A DNA stretch of 64,000 bases from Lasiosphaeria ovina (GCA_033439765.1 JAULSN010000015.1:1-64000), one strand, 5' to 3'; shown: positions 45,558 through 57,558, counted from the first letter of the stretch. The notes: a model not told the origin generated them from the sequence alone. Numbers and translations: made by a program.

Positions 45558-47638
45558 CTACAATTCTCCAGACACTCGACATAGACGTCCGTTCTGTGAT
45601 GGGACTTGGTTTGGCGTTGTCACGATCCAGTCTTCACTGCCAACCGTTGCTGGCGCCCAAAATACTTGCCACGGGTCTCGCAATCGCTTGATTTCTAGTA
45701 GTCTCTCGTAGTTCGTACCAAAGAAGCTCTGTTGCCAATTTGGTTCTTCGAGATCTGCTTCGTTCAGGTAAGCGCCTCCGCCAGGTGTAGCTTCACGGAG
45801 CGGTGCCATGAATGTATTAAGTCTCGTGTGTGCTGCCTCAGCCTCGGCAGGTGTAGCAGAGGATAGGCTTGTGGGATCAAACATGTCTGCGTGCATCACC
45901 GTCTCTCGCCACACTGGATTGACACCTGCAGGCGCTGGAAACCCGGCCGCTCTCAGCGTCGGCGCCATATTGAGCCCGTGGAATAAATATCCACCCTCAA
46001 TGGCAGCTCGAGCAGCGGCCATAGCGGCGTTGAATAGAGTCGGCGACTGGTACGCCCTGCGAGGAAATAGCCTCGAGGCAAAACGCCCATTGCCGGGACC
46101 GCCGCTTATGGGCCCGGTTTGGTTGCTGTACACGATCGTTGTCGGACTAGTGATTGCAACTGGAATTCCAATCATGTTGAGGGACGTGAGTAATGGCTTC
46201 ACAAAGGCAGCCGTCTCGGTTGGCGTCTGACCTGGCATCTGGACTTGCACTTGCTGTTACGGCTCTGTTAGTCCCTGTTGCTCGTTGACCCGCTGTGGCT
46301 ACATAAGTAAGGCGGCCCCGGACCTACCATTTGGACGCTGACGTTAGTTATTGGGATTCCAAATGTCCATAAGTATCCGCCAGCATCTACTGTGGTGATG
46401 CCGAATTGGAAGACAGTATTGAACCCCTTCCAAAATGTGTCTTTGTCGGTAATTGTGACGCTTGGCCCCGGTTCCGTGGACAAGCTGCCGCCCAGCGTAA
46501 AGGTGAAGCTCGCAATCGTTAGATTGATCGGAGGATGGGCCTTCACAATGACAGAAGTAATCACACCATAAGTGCCTATCTCAAAGTCAGCCATTGAGAT
46601 TGAGAGTTCTGGATGGGAAAGTGCATTGTCGCCTACCACCGCCGCCTCCGCGTAAAGCGAAAAACATGTCTTGGTTTGTTTGCGGGTCTGCGGTTATGTA
46701 GCGACCATCGGCTGTTACGGCCTGAATGGAAAGAACCTGGTCAACACCAAGCCCAAACTTGGAACTCAATGGAGAGTGTCCCCCGCCACTTATCCAGCCG
46801 CCATAAGAGCCAACGGTGACGCATGACGCTGCTGTGAGCGTAATGTTAAGTTTAAGTGCTTGGCGAAACGCCTCCCATGCCTGAAGGCCAGCGCCAACTC
46901 GGGCGGCTGGTCCGTGGTAGTTCCCCCCCGGTTGCTTGTATTCGGGCAGAAACTCAAATGTCTTAAGATAATGTGTCCAAATGCTGAGAGAGCCTGCCCC
47001 GGCGTTCCTCCCGACGGATTCGTGGCCAGTGTTCCTGCGCGCCATCTGTTAATAATTCCGAAGTTCCTCTACTTGATATTGGGACCATCTACTCACTTGA
47101 TCACCAGTCTAATGTTTCTGTTCCTCGCAAAGTTGACCGCAGCTTGAACCTGCTTCACCGACGTGGCGTTGACCACATAGACGGGATAGCCACCCTGTGT
47201 ACAGTTGCCGGTTGGGTTCTCAGCTGGCAGGCACGTATTTCCCTGGGCCCAGTAGTTGAATATTGTGACTGGATCATCAAGATAGAATGCTGTGCGGCTC
47301 GCGTTGTTCAGGAGAAAGTTGCAGGCTGCTTCGTTGAAGGCTGGCGAGTTGTGGTAGCAGACGGATGCTGGCGGGACAGGTTTGAGAAGGGCGCCCCCGA
47401 CAGAGGAATTAAACTGGGACCATTCTGTTTCTGTGGGCCAGGCTCCATCGCCTGGGAAGTTCTTGCACCGCAGATTTGTCTTTTCTGTTTCACTCGCTGG
47501 CGCGCTGGCAAACTCGATTGCTTTGAAGTTGTGGATCTCCTGCTCTGTTAGCTGCAGGTCTGCGTCGAAGAAGTCAAAGCCGAGGCCCTTTGCAATGGAA
47601 GCGATGACTGCCACAACTGTTAAAAATTTGAGGATCAT
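45558..47638 (-). CDS. Secreted FAD-linked oxidoreductase, BBE-like (VAO/PCMH family), four exons
   Basis: Exons 47,638-47,097, 47,034-46,637, 46,575-46,328 and 46,253-45,558 (introns 62, 61 and 74 nt, all GT-AG, with CTGAC/CTAAC branch sites) give 627 aa. Residues 1-20 (MILKFLTVVAVIASIAKGLG) look like a signal peptide. The FAD-binding half has VKQVQAAVNFARNRNIRLVIK, then NTGHESVGR, whose His is the expected 8-alpha-histidyl FAD site. It is followed by the SCVTVGSYGGWISGGGHSPL stretch, whose Cys is at the place of the 6-S-cysteinyl link, so bicovalent FAD is likely. LRGGGGGTYGVITSV closes the FAD domain. The C-terminal NYERLLEIKRLRDPWQVFW is the BBE motif. Known: fungal relatives oxidise sugars or secondary metabolites; the substrate cannot be told. 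It is next to a broken gene on one side and the SET gene on the other, with no evident cluster. Confidence 0.9.
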
Positions 47639-48428
47639 TATGTTCGCAGTATTGAAGTCTTGTTATGAGTCTTGATGGGGGGTGCAGAATCATGGAATTC
47701 GTTGAAGGAGCAAAGTCATACGAGTTTTCGCAGAAGGGTGAAATGTCTTAGACGTGGGCTGCAATTATACTATTACTCTCTTAGTTCACCAAGTGTCATA
47801 AGCAGTGCTCAGTGTAACAGCGGTAATGCAGATCGCTGAGCAATAATTCGGAGTCCGAGCACATGTACCTCTGCAGGCCGATAATCCTGCTTTGGCCCGC
47901 GATGATGTGACACGACATCCCGTCCACGCCTACGAAGTAGGTGCCAAGAGCCGACGGAGCCGTGTTTGTACCGTGGTGGGAGTCGCTTGTTAGCCAAGCC
48001 AGCAAAACCAAAGCCCAACCCACCCGACCTTTTCTATGCGATGTCACGGTAGCTTTCATGAGGCTCGGGCCGATGACTTTTCTTCGTCATACACTCCGCT
48101 CTCGGAAGTCATGTTCTACCCTATAAATAGACTCGGATTTGGAGAGCATGTCATTATCCGTTGCTGTCGTACAATGGTTGTACGTATGGACACTCTGCAA
48201 GAGGGGAGATACTTATATTAGCTGCTGCCTTTCTGGGCAACTTAATTATCGCGATTTCTCGCCTAAACCGTGGCCTTCACGTTGCTCCTTTCACTGCATG
48301 TTGGGAATAGAGGTCATCGTTCAAAGGTTAGAACACACGTATATTTAATCTTTCTTTTCCCATATCGAGAGGCGATACGTGTGAAGCGGTTGCTCCTAGA
48401 ACTTCTCTCGAGGCCCTCCGCCTGACGA
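47639..48428. other. Intergenic: promoter of the BBE-like gene
   Basis: 790 bp between the start of the BBE-like gene and the 3' end of the SET gene. Only short ORFs. No repeats or clear elements seen. Confidence 0.6.
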
Positions 48429-49907
48429 TTACAGCTTACGGTTTTTGGATCTCTCACTCAAATTTGAGAGACCAACCCTTGATCGCTCCAGAGATTCATC
48501 ATCCACGCTGCCAAACTTAGCCCACCCATCCAAAGCCATCCGACCATATCTCGTGGCATTGACAATGTCGCCATTGAGTAGGTAGAGCTCTGTCAGGGTG
48601 TCGTAGTACTCGGGCATCAACGGCGGTAACCTCTCCCACTCGGAAAACATCAACCATTCCTCAGCCATATTTACGGCGTCTTGGAAAAAGCCCTCCTTTC
48701 TAGCGTACAACACAGAGTCCTTGAGCTCCTTCATTCGGCGTCGTCTACTCTCCGAGTCGCCGATATCGAGATCCGTGGCGCGACACAATTCGCAAGTGCA
48801 GTCAAACCCCCAATTCTCCTTTAGGTATTTACGTCGATCCTCTCGTGTCTCGGTGATGGGTACGTCTAATCCATATGTTAGCTTTAATGATCAAGACAAT
48901 AAAGAAAGTACCTAATGCACTTGCAGCTCATTTCTATCTCTTCGCCCGCCTCAATATTGTGGTATGCAACCACCTCCATGGTCAACATTCGCTCGGAGAA
49001 TCGAAAGTATGCGCTGGCTAGGATTAGCAACCGCTCTTACGCAAAGGCCTAGGGCTCGAAGTGTAAGCTTACTTTGGCCTGCAGGAGTGGTTGATCCTCT
49101 TGCCGAGAAAACCAGGTTAGCGTGGTTCGTGTTGAATCGTTTGGTTCCACGTCAACCTACCGCAACCTCGGTGAACAGCCCGACGTGTATTTGTCCATCG
49201 CCCAGGAGAACGCTGTTCGAATTCTGACCAAGGATTCCATCAATGGGGTACTCTCCGGTCGCACTCGATAACTTGTATATTTTGTTGCGCGTTCGTTCCG
49301 GCAATTGGCTGATTGCTTGCTTAACCATGCGCCGACGATGATGTGGTCGGACCTGACCTAGAAATTCTGTTCCGACCAAAATTGCTGGAATATCGATCAT
49401 GAATATCTCGCCACGGCGGATTAGATGTTTCGCCACGACACCTTTCCCCTTCCCCTTTACATCGACTATTTCGTATGATAGGGTCCCTTTTGCGGCTTCC
49501 TGGGCGGCAGCTGAATGGGGGCGATCCTCCAATGCACCCAAGCCCACCAAGTGGGATGTGATAGTTGGCGAAGTGACCAGACTGATCCCGTGCCCGTTTC
49601 TGAAATCAGAGTCGGTGAACAAACACTCGATCCAAGGTACACCGCTCTCGTTTTTCACACTATCGCCAATGCATCGCGGCGAAAACGACCAGGATACTGC
49701 ATCCGAATATCCCTCTTCGTCCACAATACCCAGTTGTCCAGGCAAAGGGCAGGTTCGAATGCTAGGTTCGTCGATCCGCGTTCCGGATCTCTTTGGGCAT
49801 TGCCAGGACTTTTTTTGTTGTGCATAAGATCTTGCAGCAGCATCTTTTAATGCAAAGGATAAGCAAAGGAGCAACGAGACTGCCAGGGGTAAGATGCGAT
49901 GCATCAT
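48429..49907 (-). CDS. SET-domain protein with signal peptide, four exons
   Basis: Exons 49,907-49,161, 49,098-49,073 (26 nt), 49,013-48,925 and 48,865-48,429 give 432 aa. The start at 49,907 puts a hydrophobic MHRILPLAVSLLLCLSFAL at the N-terminus; an in-frame ATG at 50,024 would add 39 residues and bury it. The SET domain starts near residue 145 (YEIVDVKGKGKGVVAKHLI) and holds RINHSCRPNAYF, spliced across the 26-nt exon, EAGEEIEMSY and a post-SET-like WGFDCTCELC; a helical TPR-like tail follows. The third intron (48,866-48,924) is GC-AG (T/GCAAGT ... GCTAACATATGGATTAG); no GT donor keeps the frame. Known: SMYD/SET5-like fungal proteins of this type methylate lysines; the substrate is unknown and a signal peptide is odd for such an enzyme. 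Divergent from the glycosyltransferase gene. Confidence 0.85.
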
Positions 49908-50965
49908 TTCAGCTGCTTTTCCTTGACTAATAAAGAGCTGATTAATGTTGGTGGTGAAAAGTTCAAAGTCTGAGACGTTATGGTAATAGTGGCCTGAAGG
50001 AAATAACAATGTGTCCAAAGCCATTTTCTTACCAGAAAGGGTCCGGCAGACTTTGCAGGGTATGAGACTCGAAGTGTTTATGTTCAGTATAGCCGCCGGA
50101 TAAAAACAGCCTGGTCTGTCTCTTCCAGGAGAGTTTCACAGAGCTCTTGTCTTTTACCCGGTCTAACTTTGGTTGTGTTCAATGTCCGTCGTGAATCTTA
50201 GGTAATCTGCTGGGTATTTCTGAAATTTCGTTAGCGGCCATTGTCTCATTGTATCGTTTAGGTAAACAACACTTCCTCTGGGTGGATGAAAAAACCAAGC
50301 GCCTGATGACAAGTCAGCCTACCAAGTGCATCTTTAGGGAGGTATAAAAGACTGTTACTCTCGGGGCCTGTCTGTGAACTCCCATGTCTCGAATCCGCTA
50401 CGAATGACTTTCACGTGACTTGTCTCCTTCCACATCGCCAAGCTACATTAGTCATGCCGGAAGTCGGCGGTTAGACTTTCCGTTAAAAGAGTTCATGGCC
50501 CAGCGCCAGTCTTACGCTAACGATTAAAAAGGTCCCAGCCAGCCGTGACCGCCGCGCCCGGGTTGTTCGCTGACAAGTGCCCCAGGTGGCTCCTCCCGGT
50601 CAATCAGACTCCAGTGCGCAGGGGGCATCTCTGCTGCGAACTCGTCCTCGAAATGCGCTCATCGACAAATTCTCGGTGCTAGCGAAAGCTCGTCGGCTTT
50701 CCCACCATCGCGCATTTCGGGACCTTGCGAAACCGCAACTTGCTCCTTCCTCCTCGTTGGACGTCGCATTCAGCTGTCTCCTTCGTCCCGCGACCGGCTT
50801 CGCCCCCATCCCTCCATCCGCCCGACCTCGTCCTGCTTCGCCGGCCCGCCCGTCGTCGTCGTCGTCGTCGTCGCGCACACCCGAAAACCCCCCACCCGCG
50901 GTTCCGTTCGATATCCTGACCCTTCCTGCCTCCCCCAGTAGTTGCTGCCACGACTTGCCGCGACG
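49908..50965. promoter_or_regulatory. Divergent promoter region (SET gene / glycosyltransferase)
   Basis: 1,058 bp between two divergent starts. The part next to the glycosyltransferase is a long C/T-rich leader with a (CGT)n microsatellite at 50,851-50,873. An overlapping open frame from about 50,577 has no ATG at its start and is a compositional shadow. Confidence 0.6.
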
Positions 50966-52158
50966 ATGCGGTTCCGCCCTCTTGTGGCGGCGCTTCTCCT
51001 CGCCCTGACCATCTGGGTGCTCTTCGATATCGCAGCTCGCGTCGTCCGCTTTATTCACATCTTTGGCGTCCACGCTGGCCCGGCCCTGACGCAGGAGGAA
51101 GTCGAGGCCGCCTTCAATGCCCCCGCCCCAGGAAACATCGAGAGGCAGCAATACGTCCCCAAGATCATCCACCAGATATTTCACAACTGGAAAGACCCCA
51201 AAAACGAGACGCTGCCTGCCGACTGGGAGGCATCGAGGCGGACATGCTCCGACAAGAACCCCAATTTTGAGTACCACGTATGTCTCCCTCCCTCTGCCAT
51301 TCCTTGCCCGGCCCTCCAGCTCTGGTTTGTTTGGGTACCCCGTAATGCTGACCGGCTGCTAGCTATGGACCGAGCCCTTGTCGCTTGAGTTCATTGCCAC
51401 GAATTACGAGTGGTTTTTGCCCACCTACAAAGGTTACAGGTACCCTGTGCAACGAGTCGACGCTCTCAAGTACTTTCTCCTCCTCCATTTTGGCGGAATC
51501 TACATCGACCTGGACAATGTGAGTTGGTCTCTGCGGCATGTCTTTAAACGAGACGCCCACTTATACAATAGTGTGGCTGCCCCTCAGCGAAACCGCTCGC
51601 TAATTTCCATCATAACGTACGCAGGGCTGCTCCCGCGACCTTGAACCCCTCCTCTACTACCCAACCTGGGTCGCCGATGGCGGACAAGGCACTCTCAGCA
51701 ACAATATCCTCGGCGCACGACCACACCACCCGTACTGGGCCATGATGACCAACTCTCTCATTCCATGGGGCTACAAATACCCTTTCCCGTACTTCACGGT
51801 TCACTACTCCAGCGGCCAGTGGTTCGAGACAGCCATATGGGAAATATACCACGAACAACTGCCTGCAAGGCCGAATCAAGAAGATAGGCTGTACCGTGTC
51901 ATGATGGACAACCGCGTCGGCGGCGCCCGCTGGGTGTTTTTCACAGAAGGCCGCGGTGGTTCGTGGGACAACTGGGACAATCACTTGTTCAGCTTCATGG
52001 GGAACCGTTTCGTGCCCTGGGTCGTGGCCAACTTCATCTTCATCATCCTCGGCGCGGTTGCCGTCGCAGCCATGATCTGGTACCGGAAGGGGGGGCTGAA
52101 AAGGTTCCTACACACAAAATCAACGTTTAACAACGGTAGGTTGAGTTCGATGGCATGA
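50966..52158 (+). CDS. GT32 glycosyltransferase, probable mannosyl-inositol-phosphoceramide synthase catalytic subunit
   Basis: Exons 50,966-51,277, 51,363-51,518 and 51,625-52,158 (introns 85 and 106 nt) give 333 aa. Order: N-terminal membrane segment at about residues 6-28; the GT32 entry motif PKIIHQIFHNWKDP; LWTEPLSLEFI; RVDALKYFLLLHFGGIYIDLDN, holding the DxD that binds GDP-mannose/Mn; GCSRDLEPLL; a C-terminal membrane segment VVANFIFIILGAVAVAAMIW. This architecture and length match SUR1/CSH1-type subunits that add mannose to inositol phosphoceramide in the Golgi. The ATG at 50,966 (MRFRPLVAALLLALTIWVLF) is the first that places the signal anchor at the N-terminus. Convergent with the zinc-finger gene, 334 bp away. 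Confidence 0.88.
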
Positions 52159-52492
52159 ACGCGCATTGTGTCTTGATTTCCAAGATGGCGGGGCGATCTT
52201 TTGATTTGGATGCTGCCCCCTCATTAGTCATTTGTACTATTTGTAAGTTTAGCGGTAGGGTGCTAGAGCCAGCACAGAGTCTTCGCAGCATGGGATACGG
52301 ACGTTAAAAGGCAGGGAGTTTTGGTTGCTATTGGTTGGTATTAGACAGGTATGCTTTGGCTCTACGGGATGGAACGTCTCTGAGTTGGTTTAGACAATTC
52401 TAGGACTTTGTATATGTATTAATCGTCTCGCAAGGTAATATAAAATAGAGAAGCAACTTCGCGACAAATTTCCAAGATAACTTCAGCCGATA
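52159..52492. terminator. Convergent intergenic (3' ends)
   Basis: 334 bp shared by the 3' ends of the glycosyltransferase and zinc-finger genes. TATATGTATTAATC and AATATAAAATAGAG near 52,410-52,448 are plausible 3'-end signals. Confidence 0.45.
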
Positions 52493-55400
52493 TCATAAGT
52501 CGCCCCGTCCTGTTAATGGGGCCAGCGCTGGTTCCTGGTTGCTTGTCTCGGGATGAGAATAAATACCCGACAAATCACCACCATATGTGGGATACAGTGA
52601 TGGATTCATCAGCTTGTCAAACTCGTAGTCCCAAGCATTGACGTTGGTGTCTCGTGTCGCGGTTTGTGGTTGTATCCCGCCATGAGTGGCTTGCCCAGGT
52701 GCGTGCCAGTTGAGGTTTGTGTCTATTGCGCCTTCATCGAAGTCAAAGAGGTCATCAACATTAAAGGGGAAATTCTCTGCACCAAGCGGGAGAGCGCCTT
52801 CATGATCAGTGCCCTCCGCCGACGCCCAGTCTGTTCCTGTTCCTGTACCTTGAGAAAGCGAGGGAGTCAGACTCGGATCGCTGCCACTACCACTCCCAGC
52901 CACTTCATGCTGGGGTCCGTACCCGCTCAGCGGCGACTGAGACTGCTTGAAAAGTCTAAGCAGCCTCGGCTGGAGGTTGAGCACAATGTCTGCAACTCTT
53001 GGTCGCACTCGCTCGTCGACATCCTGAAACTGGTCTTGAAAGAGCATTTCAAGCTCGCGTCTTACCAGAGTTGGCATCTCCCTCCGAATAAAGGTTGCAT
53101 ACTCTTCTAGCTCGCTGCCGCCGACACTGCTCTCGTCGGCCTCTTCGTCCAATTCATCGTAGTCTACCGCGGGTCTGGTTAGCATGCAATGGCCTGATGC
53201 CGAAAACCACCCACACGCCTCGAACCAGGAGTCAGGACCCACATGGCGACGGAATCGTCTCTCTATCGTCATCCGGAAACAAAATCATGTAGATCTCGCG
53301 CCATTTATCCTCGTCTGTCATATCGTTTTGCACCTTTTTGCGACTCCGAAGCCTCTTTTCTTGGTCCTTGCTAAAACCCTCTACGGGTGTGCTTTCGCGA
53401 ATATCGCATGGTGGATCTTGCTGGAGATGGGAACGAAGCTGGTTGTCGCTCTTGAAGACCTCCCAGCAACGAGGACACTGAATGGGGAGCGCATGCCTCC
53501 TGTAAAGATGGGTCCTGCGGAAGATGAGCCGTGGTTCATGAATCCAAGGGCGACAAATCATAATGAAATCTCAATATGCAAGGAAAGAACGCAACATACT
53601 TGACACGATGCACTTCGTCCCACCCTGGCCCAGGACATGAAGTCCACTTGTGGTATTTCCTGCGATTACGCTTGAAGTACGGACAAGCAAACTTTTTGCC
53701 CACTTCTGCGTTATTGGCAGCTGCCTTTGCAGAAGGAGGATGCTTGGACCTTTTCCGCCTGCCATCGTGATCGCTATCGTCTTCGTCGTCCCGGGGTTGA
53801 CCTCTCCCGGCCTTGCGCTGTTGGAGAGGACCCTGGTTTCTCGGAGACGCCAGGTGGTTCTGCATACCACCTCGGGGTACCTGTTCAGACTCCGCTGAGC
53901 CGACATATCGTGTGCCTGGAGAAACACCACCGTACTGTGTGATGCTTGGACCCGAAGTAGGATACTGACTACCACTAAAACCAAAGCCAACGGCAGGAGC
54001 ATGTGAGGTGGGAGTGGCAGGCTGGCTTTGATGCAGGTTCAGCACCTGGCCTGATGGAAGACCGGTACCTGTTCCAGAGGTTATAGCGAACGTATTGAAC
54101 CCGCCTAGACTGCCCTCATTGGATGGCGCTCCAACCCCAAAGCTGGATGAACTTGGGTGACCGTACAGTTGCGGGGGCACAAAACTTTCGTAGGCAGCAT
54201 CTGGGATGGCAGATCTTTTTCTCAAGGTCCTTGGCTTCACCGAAGGCTTCGGTGTTAGGGAAGAGAGGGGGCTTCCGCGAGATGCCCTACTTGATCTGGG
54301 TGTCTCTTCTGCCTGGCTCTTTAAGACAGTTGGCGACATATATGCTGTGGGCGTAGAGTTCAACGTGGAAGATCTTGGGATCGTTTGTTGGGGTGGAGCT
54401 AAAGGAGCTGTCGGCATCGCTGGAGCTGCAGGGAGGGGAAACTGCGGCAGCTGCGGTAATCCCTTTCGATGGGACGTGCCAACCACTCCAGAGCCCTGGC
54501 CAGACGGAGGCGTGTAACTAGGCCTCGGCGGTTGTGAGGTGGCCTCCATGCGTACGCTGGCGGGTGGCGGCGGAGGTAAGTTTTGAAAAGCGGCATGGAG
54601 CAACACAGGCATGGGTTCAGCGGCCTGAGACGCCGACAGGGCCATCTGTCCACGGATGAACGCGGGACCACGGCTCACAGCGCCAGCAGGTTGGGCAAGA
54701 GGTCGGCCCCTTGGTGCCAAAAGATCAGGTGCCAAAAGTTCAGGTGTTGCTTCGTGTTGCCAAAAACTTTCCTCTCCTTCCTCCTTCACTAATCTAGGTG
54801 GCGAGTGGTTGGTTCTCGACGGCGGGCCATTTCTCATGGCGATAATCTTGGAGTCAAGCCTCGTGCAAAATCTCCGCATCATGGCATTGATGATTTCCTG
54901 GCGCCGGTGGTCCACTGAGTCAGTCTCGGCACTGTTCTCATCCGACCATGCACCGCGTTGGTCGTCGGTGAGGCTCTCTGTATCTGCCCCATCCTGGAGG
55001 ACATGGCTTCTAGACGGACTCGGCTCTGTATGAGAGGGCGAGGAGCCAATCTCGGCGGCGGGGTCTCCACCAACGGGGGCACTTGCTGCAATTGCCTTTC
55101 CCTTGGCACCCAGTGCGGGCTTGTTGGGACTGAAGCCGGGAAGAGCGCGAATGAGGTCGGCCAGGCCCTCGGCGTCTGGAGGCGAGGGCGCGGATCTTCC
55201 CTGTGGGCCTAGCAATGAACCGCTGCCGGCGAGCCTCAGCCCAGGACTCGAGGAAATGCTAGTGGGCATATGTCGGCTTTCAGGTTGCGTTTTTCGTTCT
55301 CGTCCGAGGTTTGAGGTAAAAGGCAGGAGAAGGGGCGAGGTCCAGCTTGTTTTCTTGGCCTTTGGAGGTCCAAGAGGCGCACTGGCAGGCGGGTTCAAGC

Positions 55401-55617
55401 GAGATGCAGTCTCGCTTGTGGTAAATGCCGCCTCTTTCGCCTTATGATTTCCCTCCGACTGCATGGCAGAGGGTGCAGCGGGGAGTATGTCCTCTTGAGG
55501 ATTGTTGGACGGTGGCCTGGGGCGTCGCCCGCGCCGCTTGGCGAGAAATGGAGCGCCGGCATTATCCTCGCGCTCTGATGACGAGCTCGGTTCATCGCGG
55601 TTGTCGCGGGGTGCCAT
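52493..55617 (-). CDS. Fungal C2H2-type zinc-finger protein, three exons
   Basis: Exons 55,617-53,600, 53,514-53,243 and 53,163-52,493 (introns 85 and 79 nt, GT-AG with CTAAC before the second acceptor) give 986 aa. The first ~640 residues are disordered, Pro/Ser-rich and basic. An AT-hook-like KRRGRRPRPP lies at about residues 28-37. The conserved core begins FACPYFKRNRRKYHKW, then GPGWDEVHRVK joins across intron 1 to THLYRRH, then IQCPRCWEVF and LRSHLQQDPPC, and EKRLRSRKK with W..IYMILFPDD. This CPY-KRNP-H/GPGW/HLYRRH arrangement is a well-known filamentous-fungal finger of unknown target, probably a nuclear regulator. The C-terminal part has an acidic segment (DYDELDEEADESS), a helical region and an acidic/aromatic tail. 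Divergent from the PNPOx-family gene. Confidence 0.88.
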
Positions 55618-56565
55618 GGCAACTGTGCAGCTTCAGGTTTTAGTCGAGTACAGGCGAAAGGGTAGATTGAGAGTTGAGGGCCGGGCTTCAAGATCAATAG
55701 GGAATTGTAAGATTCAGAATGGCGGAATGAATGTTGGGCTAGCACGCTGATGTTGTTTTCATTTAGGAATTACTCCAAATGCTGGCTCGTGGTCGTCACA
55801 GCTGCCGCCGTAGGTTGCCAGTTTGCACCTATGTTCACAGCCGACTTTTATCTGAACATTTTGTTGGCGCCAGGGGAGAGCGCTGCAAGGTAGGTGCTTT
55901 GCACAAATGGGCAAAAGACCGAGCCCAAGCTAGCCAGAGTGAGTTGCACCCGCCACGTGATCTTGGGTTAGGGTTTTACATGTGACTCAGTGGCTCGTCA
56001 GCTCATTCAGGAAGCTAAGGTACATACACACCTCACCTGCTCCGTAACCTACCAAGTAATAGGCGCTGTACATATACTCTGCCGTGTGTATGTACGCACA
56101 TACTGTATGTACAGTACAGTACTCCCTAACATCCAACACGTCTATTAGATAGCTCAGAAGATAGGCACCTAAGGTAATTACCAGGTTTGTAGGCACTGTA
56201 CAGCCCCCACCGGACCTTATCTCCGCCGGACCCGTATCAGGAGAGCTAAGGTAGGTATGCAATTGCACAATGCAACAGTTCGCGCGTTTGGTGGTTCTAG
56301 TTCTCCTGGTGGGAGCGTATTCCGTTCCTTACTAGGTAAGGCGCCAGCACCTTATTCTGCACTGTTACATGTCAATACTGTACGCCTTTCGGACGGGTAA
56401 GCTATTTAGTCTTCTAGGCAAGACACCTGGCTTTGGCACACCCCCCACCTCTTCATCCAACCTCCCGTCATTTCGGTTCTTATCGGTTCAGTGTTAAGTT
56501 TACAGCGACAAACAGCGACTCCTCTTGGGTGAGATTGCAGCAGAAAATAAGCCACAGCAGCAGCA
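55618..56565. promoter_or_regulatory. Divergent promoter region (zinc-finger / PNPOx-family)
   Basis: 948 bp. Near 56,040-56,130 lies a TGTAC-rich stretch with several self-complementary words (TGTATGTAC, TGTACAGTACAGTA). CTAAGGTA-type motifs occur near 56,033, 56,170, 56,248 and 56,332. Both genes could share control; no element is proven. Confidence 0.5.
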
Positions 56566-57423
56566 ATGGGTCAGTTTTATGAGACAATTCCGGAGTCGCT
56601 CATGCAGTGGGTTCTCGAGCAAAAGATGTTTTGTGTCGCCACAGCGCCTCTCGCTGGATCAGGCCATGTCAATGTGTCACCAAAAGGCGGGCCCTACTTC
56701 GGGCTGCTCGACAACAAGACCTTCTGGTACCTGGACCTGACGGGCAGCGGCAGCGAGACAGTTGCGCACCTCTACGAGCCCGCCAACGGCCGCGTCACCG
56801 TCATGTTCAACGCCTTTGACGGCCCACCCCGCATCGTGCGCCTCTTTGGTCACGGCCGCGTCCTCGAGAGCGCAACTACTGCCTTCGCCGACTTTGTCAA
56901 GAAACACGACATCCAACTTCTCGCAGGCACGCGCTCCATCGTTGTCGTCGATGTGCATCAAGTCGGCAGCTCCTGCGGCTTCTCGGTTCCCTTTTACGAC
57001 TTTCGCGACTTCCGCACCACTCTCAACGATTACTGGTCCAACAAGCTCAAGCGGTTCAACGAAGGGAGATCCAAAGAGAGCGTGGAAAAGTGCGGCACCC
57101 CCTATATCCTCTTCTCAGCCAAGGGCTCTGCTAACCCTGGCGCTCTAATTAGATACTGGGCTTCCAAGAACGCATGGAGCATGGATGGACTGCCCGGGTT
57201 CAGCATGGCTCTCGAGACGGCCAAGAAAGAGCACGTCGCCCCAGTCGCAAAGATGGTTGGTCCCTTGGCTCCGCATCACTATCGCAATGACCGACGGTTC
57301 GGACTCCGCCATCTGGCCATGGTGTCTATCTTGACTGCCATTCTAACTTTGGCTTTTACCATCTCTGTTCTGCCTTATCTTGGTACCGGGGCCTTGAGAA
57401 TGTTGGCCCCACGACCAGATTAG
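56566..57423 (+). CDS. Pyridoxamine 5'-phosphate oxidase-family protein with C-terminal membrane anchor
   Basis: An intron-free gene of 285 aa. The split-barrel flavin-binding fold is shown by QKMFCVATAPLAGSGHVNVS, PKGGPYFGLLDNKTFWYLDL, GSGSETVAHLYE, VTVMFNAFDGPPRIVRLFG and the HGRVL turn. Known: fungal members of this group bind FMN or F420-like cofactors and are mostly uncharacterised oxidoreductases. Unlike true PNPOx, it has an extra C-terminal part ending in a hydrophobic segment (residues ~250-272, LAMVSILTAILTLAFTISVL), so it is probably tail-anchored. The ATG at 56,566 lies directly before the conserved fold; no upstream ATG in frame. It is convergent with the SDR gene. Confidence 0.87.
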   Translation: MGQFYETIPESLMQWVLEQKMFCVATAPLAGSGHVNVSPKGGPYFGLLDNKTFWYLDLTGSGSETVAHLYEPANGRVTVMFNAFDGPPRIVRLFGHGRVLESATTAFADFVKKHDIQLLAGTRSIVVVDVHQVGSSCGFSVPFYDFRDFRTTLNDYWSNKLKRFNEGRSKESVEKCGTPYILFSAKGSANPGALIRYWASKNAWSMDGLPGFSMALETAKKEHVAPVAKMVGPLAPHHYRNDRRFGLRHLAMVSILTAILTLAFTISVLPYLGTGALRMLAPRPD

Positions 57424-57558
57424 ACTGAAGTTTCTTTCGTGCGATAGCCGCTGGAAGAAGTGGAAGTGAAGTAACGAAGAGCGTAATATTTGTTTTGATG
57501 AATTCTAGATTCGTTTGCCTTCTCAGGGCCCCATGACTGCCTTTATCAAACTCTGTGC
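57424..57558. terminator. Short convergent intergenic
   Basis: 135 bp between the 3' ends of the PNPOx-family and SDR genes; the 3' UTRs probably overlap. Confidence 0.4.

Noticed and set aside
50577..51008. Long + frame overlapping the glycosyltransferase start
   Set aside because: It does not begin with ATG and is Pro/Ser/Arg-rich, as expected from a C-rich leader read in another frame.
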